This document shows, piece by piece, positions 1 to 6,680 of a stretch of 8,123 nt of DNA. The position numbers and the translations under genes are program-made. Below the pieces are notes generated by a model. It made no database searches, was not told the origin of the DNA, and was given only the letters and a program-made list of their open reading frames with translations. Positions within the stretch are counted from its first letter, which is position 1; each line of letters opens with the position of its first letter. The stretch is taken from contig JAHACW010000076.1 in assembly GCA_018375675.1 (NCBI GenBank), positions 1 to 8,123 on the forward strand. Direction: 5' to 3'. Source of the stretch: Actinomyces sp. GTDB lineage: Bacteria > Actinomycetota > Actinomycetes > Actinomycetales > Actinomycetaceae.

Positions 1-24
1 CCGGGCCAGCAGGCCCAGGGCTGA
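1..24 (+). CDS. possible C-terminal end of a plus-strand gene running in from the left
   Basis: In frame 1 the first seven codons read PGQQAQG and end at TGA (22-24). Only 12 bases later a strong hairpin with a T-run in the plus direction begins. A stop codon followed at once by a plus-strand terminator suggests the tail of a gene convergent with the response regulator. Seven codons cannot show family or function, and the other two plus frames are also open across this short stretch, so this is tentative. Confidence 0.25.
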   Translation, partial: PGQQAQG

Positions 25-36
25 CACGCGCAACCA

Positions 37-80
37 GGGCCGCCGCGCAACCATCGTTGGTTGTGCGGCGGCCCTTTTGT
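37..80 (+). terminator. strong intrinsic terminator between convergent genes
   Basis: Arms 37-53 and 58-74 (starting GGGCCGCCGCGCAACCA) pair over 17 bp with a single G-U pair and a 4-nt loop (TCGT), followed by TTTTGT at 75-80. The T-run is on the plus side, so it fits a plus-strand transcript entering from the left. On the minus strand the same hairpin begins 14 nt after the response-regulator stop but lacks a following U-run, so it may act there mainly as a 3'-end stabiliser or a weaker terminator. The 10-mer CGCGCAACCA also occurs at 27-36, just outside the left arm. Confidence 0.8.
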
Positions 81-87
81 CAAGGGT

Positions 88-558
88 TTAGCGAATTGCC
101 TCCATGACGCGCACGCCGTCGAGCACGCTCACGTAGGGCAGGGGGTTCACGCCGGACTCCAGGACGTACTCGGTGAGCTGGTCGCGCACAACCGTGCGCA
201 GCTCCTCGGGATTCCAGGGCTTGCCGATGTAGTAGTCCAGGCCCGCCTGGTTGACCGCGCGGATCGTGTCGGACTGGTCCGCCTGGCCGGTGACCAGCAC
301 CGTGCGGGTCGCGCAAAAACGCTCGTCCTTCATGAGCTCCACAAGGAAATCAACGCCCGACTTTCCGGGCAGTCGGTGGTCGGACAGCACCAGGGCCAGC
401 TCATCCCCGTCTTCGACAATCTCGTCGATGACGGCCCACGCGTCGTCAACGTCCTCGGCGACTTCGAGCCGGATCTTGTCCCAGAACTGTTCAAGATCGC
501 GCTCGAGTGCATCGCGCACGTCCGCTTCGTCCTCAAGGGACAGGATTGTCAGGGTCAT
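88..558 (-). CDS. single-domain response regulator (CheY-like receiver)
   Basis: A 156-residue protein that is almost entirely one receiver domain. The acidic pocket is E9/D10, the phospho-acceptor is D60 at the end of strand 3 (LALVLSD), the conserved Thr is T90 (VLVTGQ), and the conserved Lys is K113 in a KPW motif. About 25 residues follow the last helix, with no DNA-binding or enzymatic output domain. It is expected to be cytosolic and to take phosphate from the kinase encoded immediately upstream, then act by protein contact or as a phosphorelay intermediate. Its ATG overlaps the kinase TGA by 4 nt (ATGA), and the Shine-Dalgarno site AGGAGGAA (complement of 561-568) lies inside the kinase's last codons, so the two are translationally coupled. 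The start and family are secure; the output is unknown. Confidence 0.95.
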   Translation of the reverse strand: MTLTILSLEDEADVRDALERDLEQFWDKIRLEVAEDVDDAWAVIDEIVEDGDELALVLSDHRLPGKSGVDFLVELMKDERFCATRTVLVTGQADQSDTIRAVNQAGLDYYIGKPWNPEELRTVVRDQLTEYVLESGVNPLPYVSVLDGVRVMEAIR

Positions 559-2561
559 GATTCCTCCTCGTGTGATTGGGCGGGCAACGAGATCCGCATG
601 ATCGTGGATCCCGGGTGAGAGTCGATCGTGAGGGTGCCCCCATGATCAGCAATGATGCTTCGGACGATGGACATGCCCATGCCCAGGCCGAATCGGACGC
701 GCCCCGCCTTGGTGGTGAAGTGGGGCTCCATAATCTTGTCGACGATTCCCGGATCGATGCCCGGGCCGTTGTCGTGGATGGTGACGCTCACGCCCTCGGG
801 CGTGGGACGCACAGTGATGCGGATGAGGGCTTCATCCTCGCCGCGAGCAGGAAGCTCGGACACGCCGCCCGAGGCCTCGGCAGCCGCGACCAGGTCGGCG
901 TTCTCATCCTCGATAGCCTCAGCAGCGTTGACGATGAGGTTCGTCCACACCTGCTGCAACTTCGCCGGGTGCGCACACACGGGCGGCACATCCTCGTAGT
1001 CGCAGTCGATGCGGATGCCCCGCACCCTGTGAGCGGTCAACCGCAGGACGTCGTCGATGCCCTCGCGCACGTCCACGGGCTTGAGGTCCTCGGCGTCCGG
1101 GCGCGCGTAGCCCTTCAGGGACTGGGTCAGCTCGATGACGCGATCGCCCGCGGCGAGCACCGAGCGCAGGGATCCACCCAGGCGCGCGCCGGCCTCGTAC
1201 GCGTCGATGCCACCCGGGATCTGCGCGAGCGCCCGCGCGCCGTCCGCCCCCTGGATCCCCGCGCGCACGAGGCGCCGGGCGAGCGTGCGGTCGCCGACGA
1301 CGGGCAGGAGCTCCTTCATGAGGGCGCGCTCGACCGAGGTGGAGCGCGGGGGCGCGGTGAGGGCGCGGGCCATCGCCTCCCTCGACGAGGCCGTGGCCGG
1401 TGCCGCGAGCGCCGCATCCACGTCCTCGTGCAGGTGCTTGGCGGCGCGCACGAGGGCGGTCACCGGGTTGTTGAGCTCGTGAGCGATGCCGGCACTCAGC
1501 TCGCCGAGCATCGCGAAGCGCGCGCGTTCGACCAGCTCGGCGCGGGTGGCGCGCAGGTCCTCGAGGGTGGCGGCCAGGGCCTCCTTCTGGGCCTCGAGAT
1601 CCTCGGCGAGCATCGCGTTCTCCAGGTGGAGGTCCTCGGCGCGCATGAGGCGACGCGTCAGCGAGCGGATCGCGAGCGCCGTCAGCGTCGCACCGATCGA
1701 CGGATCCTCGGAGATGACGATCTGGAGCTGCTCGGTCGTCAGGCGCACGAGCGTCGCCTCGGTCGCCGTCTCGCCCGTGAAGAACGCGTCCTCCGCGCGG
1801 GCCAACGACACGAGGCCGATGAGCGGGCCCGACGACGCCAGGTGCGCCAGGACCTCGCCCTGCGGCGAATCCCTGTGCAGCGACACTTGGCCATCCAGCA
1901 CCAGGTAGACGGCGCCCACCGGCTCGCCCTGGGTCACCAGCTGCGTCCCCTCCGGGACGACGAGGCGCGGGCGCTGGCCGAGCACGCGCTCGACGCCGGC
2001 GAGGAGCTCCATGACAACCTCGCGCTCGTCACGGTCCAGGCCCTCCAGGAGTGGGCCCTGCACGGCGAAAGGCGGCGGGTCTGCGATGAGCGAGCGGATC
2101 TGCCTGTCCGAGTAGCCGCACCCGCGCAGGTAGCGCACCATCGTCGAATAGGCCTGGCCTGCCAGCAGTGGCACCGTCCACGGGGACTTGAGGACCGAGG
2201 CGAGCGCGCACGACTGCATGCACCGGGCCAGGTCGCGGTGCTCGGACTTATCCGTCACCACCACCCACTGCATGCGCTGCATCGCCGGGAAGGTCCTCGC
2301 CCGGTCGATGAGCGCGTCAATGTCGTCGACCTCGGAGGTCACCAGGCCCATCAGCACATGGTCGCCCGGGTTCAGGCCCGCCTCGTAGGAGGCCAGGTCC
2401 TCAATCCCGTCAATGCGGTCCAGGCACAGACCCGGGAAGGCATGCGCCAAGTCCCTCGTCACGGGCGCGGCGATCGACCGCGAGTCGTCGCCCACGACCA
2501 GCATGTGAATCGGGTAGCCCGCTCGGTGCCCGCCGCTGCGCACATCCGTCCGGGCCAGCAC
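555..2561 (-). CDS. soluble sensor histidine kinase: pseudo-receiver, cNMP-binding-type domain, kinase core
   Basis: A 668-residue cytosolic kinase with no membrane segment. In order: a receiver-like domain (about 20-147) with D25/D26, T103 and K125 but Gly72 where the phospho-acceptor Asp belongs; a Crp/cyclic-nucleotide-binding-type beta domain (about 172-307); a charged coiled coil (308-352); an H-box with H361 (GIAHELNNP); then an N-box (N541, N545), a G1 box DNGPGID (from D597), F615, and a G2 box GLGMG (625-629). H361 to N541 is 180 residues, about 70 more than usual, because of an Ala/Arg-rich insertion around 379-462. The sensor domain lacks an obvious Arg-Ser/Thr-Ala phosphate-binding cassette, so its ligand is open. 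The chosen GTG (2559-2561) has GGAGGA 7 nt upstream. Alternatives are GTG at 2658-2660, one base after the transporter stop with GGGGTG upstream (701 aa), and ATG at 2502-2504, where the domain begins. It phosphorylates the overlapping receiver. Confidence 0.93.
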   Translation of the reverse strand: MLARTDVRSGGHRAGYPIHMLVVGDDSRSIAAPVTRDLAHAFPGLCLDRIDGIEDLASYEAGLNPGDHVLMGLVTSEVDDIDALIDRARTFPAMQRMQWVVVTDKSEHRDLARCMQSCALASVLKSPWTVPLLAGQAYSTMVRYLRGCGYSDRQIRSLIADPPPFAVQGPLLEGLDRDEREVVMELLAGVERVLGQRPRLVVPEGTQLVTQGEPVGAVYLVLDGQVSLHRDSPQGEVLAHLASSGPLIGLVSLARAEDAFFTGETATEATLVRLTTEQLQIVISEDPSIGATLTALAIRSLTRRLMRAEDLHLENAMLAEDLEAQKEALAATLEDLRATRAELVERARFAMLGELSAGIAHELNNPVTALVRAAKHLHEDVDAALAAPATASSREAMARALTAPPRSTSVERALMKELLPVVGDRTLARRLVRAGIQGADGARALAQIPGGIDAYEAGARLGGSLRSVLAAGDRVIELTQSLKGYARPDAEDLKPVDVREGIDDVLRLTAHRVRGIRIDCDYEDVPPVCAHPAKLQQVWTNLIVNAAEAIEDENADLVAAAEASGGVSELPARGEDEALIRITVRPTPEGVSVTIHDNGPGIDPGIVDKIMEPHFTTKAGRVRFGLGMGMSIVRSIIADHGGTLTIDSHPGSTIMRISLPAQSHEEES

Positions 2562-2568
2562 CGAGGCG

Positions 2569-2574
2569 TCCTCC
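2569..2574 (-). promoter_or_regulatory. ribosome binding site deciding the kinase start
   Basis: The complement reads GGAGGA, with exactly 7 nt to a GTG at 2559-2561. This is a better match to the anti-Shine-Dalgarno sequence than the GGGGTG before the upstream GTG at 2658-2660, and the ATG at 2502-2504 has no site at all. The 33 extra codons of the longest form are Pro/Gly/Arg-rich with no recognisable fold. Codon bias does not separate the choices because the whole stretch is GC-rich. Confidence 0.5.
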
Positions 2575-2661
2575 GCCGCGGGCCCCCGCGTCCATCCGTG
2601 GGCCAGCCCCGGCCGGGGGCGCACAGCCCCCGAACCGACCACTGCATCGTCCCCGGACACG

Positions 2662-4128
2662 TCACATCACCCCGATGAATCCCCAGGTCAGCGGCGCGAT
2701 GAACGCCAGGAGGATGATGCCCACGACGCCCACCACGATGCCGACGATCGCCATCTCGCGGGTCGGGGTCGTGCCCGTCGAGTACGCGATTGCGTTCGGC
2801 GGGGTCGAGATCGGCAGGCACATGCCGAGCGAGCAGCCCAGGGCGATGACGATGGCGATCTCGGCGGCACTCGTCGAGACCGTCGCCGCCAGGCCCATGC
2901 CCATGGGGATCAGCAGGTTCGCGGACGCGGAGTGCGAAATGACGTTCGAGGTCACCCAACCCACGAGGGCCAGCACGAAGATCAGGAGGATACCGGGGAT
3001 CGAGGCCCACTGGATCGAGCCGAGCATCCACTTGTCGAGGCCCGTAGCGGCCACGCCCGAGCCCAGCGCGATACCGCCCGCGACCAGCCACAGGACCGGC
3101 CAGTCCAGGGCGCGCAGGTCGTCGCCGCTCATCACCTTCGTCATCAGGAGGACCACGACGGGCAGGAAGCCAACGACGTTGGCGGAAATGTGGTGCAGCG
3201 ACTCGGTCATCCACAGGAGGATCGTCAGGCCAGCGACCGAGTAGAAGATGATCGCGCTGCGCGACTTCTCGAAGCGAGCCGACGTGTCGATGTCGAACTT
3301 GGCGTCGGTGGGGATGTAGCGCCACGCGATGAACGCCCACGACAGTGCCAGGAGCACCAGCATGAGCGGGACGGCCGCGAGCATCCACTGCAGGAAGGTC
3401 ACCTTCACACCCGCGTTCTCCAGGGCACCGAGCGCAATCGCGTTCGGGGGCGTGCCGACCGGCGTGCCCATGCCGCCGACGTTCGCGGCCACGGGGATCG
3501 ACAGGGCGATACCGGTGCGCGCCTTGCCCTCGGGCAGAGCCATGATGACGGGCATCATGACGGCGAACATCGTCGCCGTGGTCGCCGTGTTCGACATGAA
3601 CATACTCATGATCGCGGTGATCAGCATGACGCCCATGACGGTCAGGCGCGGCTTGCCCATGAAGGGCTTGAGGAGTACGGCCGACAGGGCACGGTCCAGC
3701 TTGTACTTGGCGGCGCCGTCGGCCACCATGAAGCCGCCCAGGAACAGGATGATAACCGGGTTAGCCAGGGCACCAAAGAACTTCGTGTAGGCCGGGGCGC
3801 CCTCACCCACGCTCAGCAGCGCGTGGTCCGAAATGAACAGGACCTCCAGGAAAATGACGAGGACCGCCGTGCCCGCGAGCGGCACCGCCTCCGTCACCCA
3901 CAGCAGAATCGCCGCCAGGAAGATGCCGAACATGCGCGTACCGGCCACATCCAGGCCGGGTAGCTGCACGAACAGGCAGGTCACGATACACGCCAGCGCC
4001 GCTACGGCGCCGAACACCTTGACCGGGCTAAATGCCTGCTTTTTCTTAGCAATATCTGCCGGTCGCGTGGACATATTCTGAGCGGAGCGCGGATTGATTG
4101 ACACCGCGCCCTTGGAGCGTCGAGCCAT
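2662..4128 (-). CDS. DASS/SLC13-family carboxylate:Na+ symporter
   Basis: A 488-residue polytopic membrane protein, normal in length for the divalent anion:sodium symporter family (VcINDY, SdcS, SLC13). It starts with about 35 hydrophilic, Lys/Arg-rich residues, then many hydrophobic helices. The first substrate/Na+ motif is intact: S179-N180-T181 (SNTATT), followed by GTPVGTPPNA at 221-230. The second repeat keeps STPPNAIAYS (441-450), but its SNT equivalent reads S398-H399-S400 (SHSASAN). Substrates in this family are dicarboxylates such as succinate, malate or fumarate, sometimes citrate; which one applies here cannot be read from sequence. The ATG at 4126-4128 has GAGGT 9 nt upstream; the internal Met19 has no ribosome binding site. 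It is the first gene of an apparent operon with the kinase and response regulator, with about 100 bp before the kinase. Confidence 0.95.
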   Translation of the reverse strand: MARRSKGAVSINPRSAQNMSTRPADIAKKKQAFSPVKVFGAVAALACIVTCLFVQLPGLDVAGTRMFGIFLAAILLWVTEAVPLAGTAVLVIFLEVLFISDHALLSVGEGAPAYTKFFGALANPVIILFLGGFMVADGAAKYKLDRALSAVLLKPFMGKPRLTVMGVMLITAIMSMFMSNTATTATMFAVMMPVIMALPEGKARTGIALSIPVAANVGGMGTPVGTPPNAIALGALENAGVKVTFLQWMLAAVPLMLVLLALSWAFIAWRYIPTDAKFDIDTSARFEKSRSAIIFYSVAGLTILLWMTESLHHISANVVGFLPVVVLLMTKVMSGDDLRALDWPVLWLVAGGIALGSGVAATGLDKWMLGSIQWASIPGILLIFVLALVGWVTSNVISHSASANLLIPMGMGLAATVSTSAAEIAIVIALGCSLGMCLPISTPPNAIAYSTGTTPTREMAIVGIVVGVVGIILLAFIAPLTWGFIGVM

Positions 4129-4185
4129 TATGAGAAGACCTCATCGTCTTGCATGGATAGTGTCCGACCAGTGTATGCCAGCACA
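4129..4185 (-). promoter_or_regulatory. probable promoter region of the transporter operon
   Basis: This short stretch between the upstream terminator and the transporter start must hold the operon promoter if that terminator works. The best -10-like hexamer on the minus strand is TACACT, with no convincing -35 box. The pentamer AGTGT (plus strand) occurs at 4159-4163 and again at 4170-4174, 11 bp apart or about one helical turn, which could be a regulator site or chance. The ribosome binding site GAGGT is the complement of 4138-4142. Confidence 0.3.
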
Positions 4186-4231
4186 CACAAAAAGGGAAAC
4201 CGGGGTGGGGCTTCCCGATGCCCCACCCCGG
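4186..4231 (-). terminator. intrinsic terminator, minus strand
   Basis: CCGGGGTGGGGC (4200-4211) and its exact complement (4220-4231) form a perfect 12-bp GC-rich stem with an 8-nt loop. Read on the minus strand it is followed by TTTCCCTTTTTGTG, a U-rich run; the plus side (CTTAATGAC) has none. It therefore stops transcripts coming from the metal-resistance operon before the transporter promoter. It lies about 170 bp past the ATPase stop, further than usual, and may originally have belonged to a gene now lost from this spot. Confidence 0.85.
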
Positions 4232-4339
4232 CTTAATGACGAGGCGCTGATCGACTCTTGACACATCCCTCCCGATCACAGCCCGCAAGATACGGTAACC
4301 GAGTCGCCTACTCCCAGTCACCGAACCGCACGGGACCGG
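4232..4339. other. short intergenic stretch without a gene
   Basis: This lies between the terminator and the oxidoreductase-like fragment. No reading frame here has a start with a ribosome binding site and plausible codon use. The sequence 4292-4335 has several small self-complementary pieces (for example GGTAACC) but does not fold as a tRNA and lacks a GTTCRA arm in place. It may contain the junction between chromosome and acquired DNA. Confidence 0.4.
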
Positions 4340-4375
4340 CTACTCGGCGAGATAGAGGGGGTTCTCGTAGCGCAT
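4340..4375 (-). pseudogene. fragment resembling an LLM-class flavin-dependent oxidoreductase
   Basis: On the minus strand, 29 bp after the ATPase stop, a short frame reads MRYENPLYLAE and then TAG. From memory, the string RYENPLY-x-AEEA is a well-conserved internal motif of one group of luciferase-like (LLM) flavin/F420-dependent oxidoreductases. There is no ribosome binding site, and neither the upstream nor the downstream sequence continues the family in any frame. If the match is real, this is a remnant of about 11 codons left after both sides were lost, marking a recombination junction. It could still be chance similarity, because the motif recall was not checked against a database. Confidence 0.35.
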
Positions 4376-4403
4376 GTCTGAGTTATGGCGTTGGACGGAA
4401 CAC

Positions 4404-6308
4404 CTATTGCTTGCGGGCACGCGCAGCCCGCAGTCCGTTGGCGATGACGACGACTTCGGCGACCTCGTGCACGAGGACGACCGCTGCCAGGCCGAGCACG
4501 CCGGTGATCGCCAGCGGCAGCAGCACAGTGATGATCGCCAAGGATAGAACGATGTTCTGGTTGATGATCCTGCCGCCGCGGCGGGCGTGGCGCAGAGCCT
4601 GCGGGATGAGGCCGAGGTCGTGGCCGGTGAAGGCGACGTCGGCGGACTCGATCGCGGCGTCGGAGCCGGTCGCGCCCATCGCGATGCCCACGGTCGCCCC
4701 GGCCAGGGCGGGCGCGTCGTTGATGCCATCGCCGATCATCGCGGTCGGCGACGTCTCCGAGAACCCGGCGACGATACGAGCCTTGTCCTCGGGACGCAGC
4801 TCGGCGTGCACGTCGCCGATCCCGGCCAGCTTCGCCAGCGCAGCAGCGGTGCGGGAGTTGTCGCCGGTGAGCATGCTCACCTCGACGCCCTGGTCGCGCA
4901 GGGTCCGCACGACCTCGGGGACCTCGGGGCGCAGCTCGTCGCGGACGCCGATCGCCCCGGCCAGGAAGCCGTCGACGGTGACGAGCACGCAGGTCTGCCC
5001 CTCGGCCTCCAGGTCTTCGACCCGGGCCTTGAGCGGACCGGCGTCGATCCAGCGCGGACTGCCCACCGCCACCCTGCGGCCGTCGACCAGGCCACCGATG
5101 CCGTGCCCGGCCTCCTCGGCCACGTCCTGCGCGGCGGGGGTTCCCCGGCCCGCGGCGGCGATGGCGGCGGCGAGTGGGTGCGTCGAGTGCTGCTCCACGG
5201 CGGCAGCCCAAGCAAGCACCTGCGCATCGTCGAACCCATGGGCGGCGACGATGGCGGTTACCTCGGGCCGGTTGCGGGTCAGAGTGCCGGTCTTGTCCAC
5301 GGCCAGGTGCCGGATACCGCCGAGGCGCTCGAAGGCGGCCCCGCTCTTGATGACGACGCCGAACTTGGTCGCCGCACCGATCGCGGAGACCACGGTGACG
5401 GGCACCGCGATCGCCATCGCGCAGGGGCTGGCCGCGACGAGGACGACCAGGGCGCGGGTGATCCAGGTCTCCGTGTCACCGAGCAGGGACCCTAGCACGC
5501 CGACGAGGACAGCGAGGATCATCACGCCGGGCACCAGCGGGCGGGCGATCCGGTCAGCGATCCGGGCTCGGTCGCCCTTCTCGGCCTGGGCCTGCTCTAC
5601 CAGCTCCACGATCGTGGTCAGCGAGTTGTCGGTGCCCGCGGCGGTCGCCTCGACCTCCAGCACGCCGGCGCTGTTGATCGCGCCCGCCGACACCACTTCT
5701 CCGGGCGCGACCTCGACCGGGATCGATTCACCGGTGATCGCCGAAGTGTCCAGGCTCGACCGGCCCGAGCGGACCAGCCCATCGGTCGCGACCCGCTCGC
5801 CAGGGCGGACCAGCAGCACGTCGCCGACGGCGATCTCCCTGGCCGGGATCGAGGTGGAGGTCCCGTCGCGCAGCACGGTCGCGGTCTCCGGCACGAGCTT
5901 CAGCAGCGCGCGCAGCCCGCCGCGGGCGCGGTCCATCGCCTTGTCCTCCAGGGCCTCGGCGATCGAGAAGAGGAATGCCAGCGCGGCCGCCTCCTCGACG
6001 TAGCCGAGGATCACCGCGCCCACGGCGCTGATCGTCATCAGCAGCGCGATCCCGAGCTTGCGCTTCACAACGAGATTCCGGATCGCACCGGGCACGAACG
6101 TGTACGCGCCCAGCAGCAGGCCCGCCCAGAACGCGACCAGCGCCGCGATGTGCAGCCCCGACCACTCCAGCGCCAGGCCGGTGCCGAACGCGACGCCGGA
6201 GAGGATCGGCACGACCAGACCGGGATCACGCCACCACGGGCGCTCTGCCTCTTCTGCCTCGTCCGCGGGGCTGGTCGTCGGCTCGTCGCAGCCGCAGGCG
6301 GCGCTCAC
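4404..6308 (-). CDS. ctpG: CtpG-like P1B-type heavy-metal efflux ATPase
   Basis: A 634-residue membrane pump expected to export soft divalent metal ions (Cd, Pb, Zn) using ATP. Visible motifs: TGES (192-195, actuator); SPC (294-296) in the transport helix; DKTGT (338-342, phosphorylation at D338); HP (377-378); TGDN (481-484); GDGIND (526-531); and a last helix with HEVAEVVVIANG (614-625), much like mycobacterial CtpG. It is shorter than that homologue (about 770 aa as recalled) because it has no N-terminal metal-binding domain, only a CGC near the start (C5, C7). The GTG start (6306-6308) overlaps the cmtR stop as GTGA and has GGGGGA 8 nt upstream. An in-frame ATG 63 bp earlier lies inside cmtR, has no support and is not used. 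Regulation is expected through CmtR at the shared promoter. Confidence 0.93.
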   Translation of the reverse strand: MSAACGCDEPTTSPADEAEEAERPWWRDPGLVVPILSGVAFGTGLALEWSGLHIAALVAFWAGLLLGAYTFVPGAIRNLVVKRKLGIALLMTISAVGAVILGYVEEAAALAFLFSIAEALEDKAMDRARGGLRALLKLVPETATVLRDGTSTSIPAREIAVGDVLLVRPGERVATDGLVRSGRSSLDTSAITGESIPVEVAPGEVVSAGAINSAGVLEVEATAAGTDNSLTTIVELVEQAQAEKGDRARIADRIARPLVPGVMILAVLVGVLGSLLGDTETWITRALVVLVAASPCAMAIAVPVTVVSAIGAATKFGVVIKSGAAFERLGGIRHLAVDKTGTLTRNRPEVTAIVAAHGFDDAQVLAWAAAVEQHSTHPLAAAIAAAGRGTPAAQDVAEEAGHGIGGLVDGRRVAVGSPRWIDAGPLKARVEDLEAEGQTCVLVTVDGFLAGAIGVRDELRPEVPEVVRTLRDQGVEVSMLTGDNSRTAAALAKLAGIGDVHAELRPEDKARIVAGFSETSPTAMIGDGINDAPALAGATVGIAMGATGSDAAIESADVAFTGHDLGLIPQALRHARRGGRIINQNIVLSLAIITVLLPLAITGVLGLAAVVLVHEVAEVVVIANGLRAARARKQ

Positions 6309-6673
6309 GAGGCGTCCCCCGAACTGTTCGCGGCGCAGCAGCCCGGCACCGGGCAGGCCGGGTCGATGCACGGCGCGCTCTCGTCCACGGCGAGGGTCAC
6401 ATCGACCAGTGCCATCAGCGCCGCGGCCAGGTGCGGGTCGGCGATCTCGTAGCGAGTCTGGCGGCCCTCGGGCTCGGCGACCACGATCCCGCAGTCGCGC
6501 AGGCAGGTCAGATGGTTGGACACGTTCGAGCGGGTCAGCCCCAGCTCGCGCGAGAGCACGGCGGGGTGGCTCGGGCCGTCAAGCAGGGACATCAGGATCC
6601 GGGAGCGCGTCGGGTCGGCCATGGCCCGGCCGAGCCGGTTCATGACCTCGAGACGCGAAGCAATAGTCAGCAT
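6305..6673 (-). CDS. cmtR: CmtR-type ArsR/SmtB-family Cd(II)/Pb(II)-sensing repressor
   Basis: A 122-residue winged-helix protein. LGRAMADPTRSRIL (14-27) and the recognition-helix region LGLTRSNVSNHLTCLRDCG (44-62) closely match Mycobacterium tuberculosis CmtR. The three cysteines known to bind Cd/Pb in that protein, Cys57, Cys61 and Cys102, are present at identical numbers. In this family the apo-dimer sits on the operator and metal binding releases it, derepressing the efflux gene. The C-terminal tail carries three further cysteines (C107, C112, C113) that I do not recall in the mycobacterial protein. The ATG at 6671-6673 gives an N-terminus aligned with CmtR and lies only 7 nt from the -10 box, so the mRNA is probably leaderless. 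The gene overlaps the ATPase by 4 nt. Confidence 0.95.
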   Translation of the reverse strand: MLTIASRLEVMNRLGRAMADPTRSRILMSLLDGPSHPAVLSRELGLTRSNVSNHLTCLRDCGIVVAEPEGRQTRYEIADPHLAAALMALVDVTLAVDESAPCIDPACPVPGCCAANSSGDAS

Positions 6674-6680
6674 GCACTGA

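Noticed and set aside
2607..2618. Palindrome CCCCGGCCGGGG between the transporter and kinase genes as a terminator
   Set aside because: No U-run follows on the minus strand, and a self-complementary GC block is common in DNA this rich in G and C.
576..2678. A 700-codon open frame on the plus strand, antisense to the kinase
   Set aside because: It is rich in Arg, His and Gly, has no recognisable motif, and is the expected mirror of a high-GC gene whose minus-strand product has a full set of kinase motifs.
2932..3963. Long plus-strand open frame antisense to the transporter
   Set aside because: It is low-complexity His/Asp/Arg-rich sequence opposite a clear membrane transporter; no start signal or family features.
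4285..4340. tRNA-like or structured RNA next to the junction
   Set aside because: No cloverleaf with acceptor, anticodon and T arms could be formed; only small scattered inverted repeats.
4258..6003. 581-codon plus-strand open frame opposite the ATPase
   Set aside because: Ser/Ala/Arg/Thr-rich shadow of the ATPase reading frame; all P-type ATPase motifs are on the minus strand.
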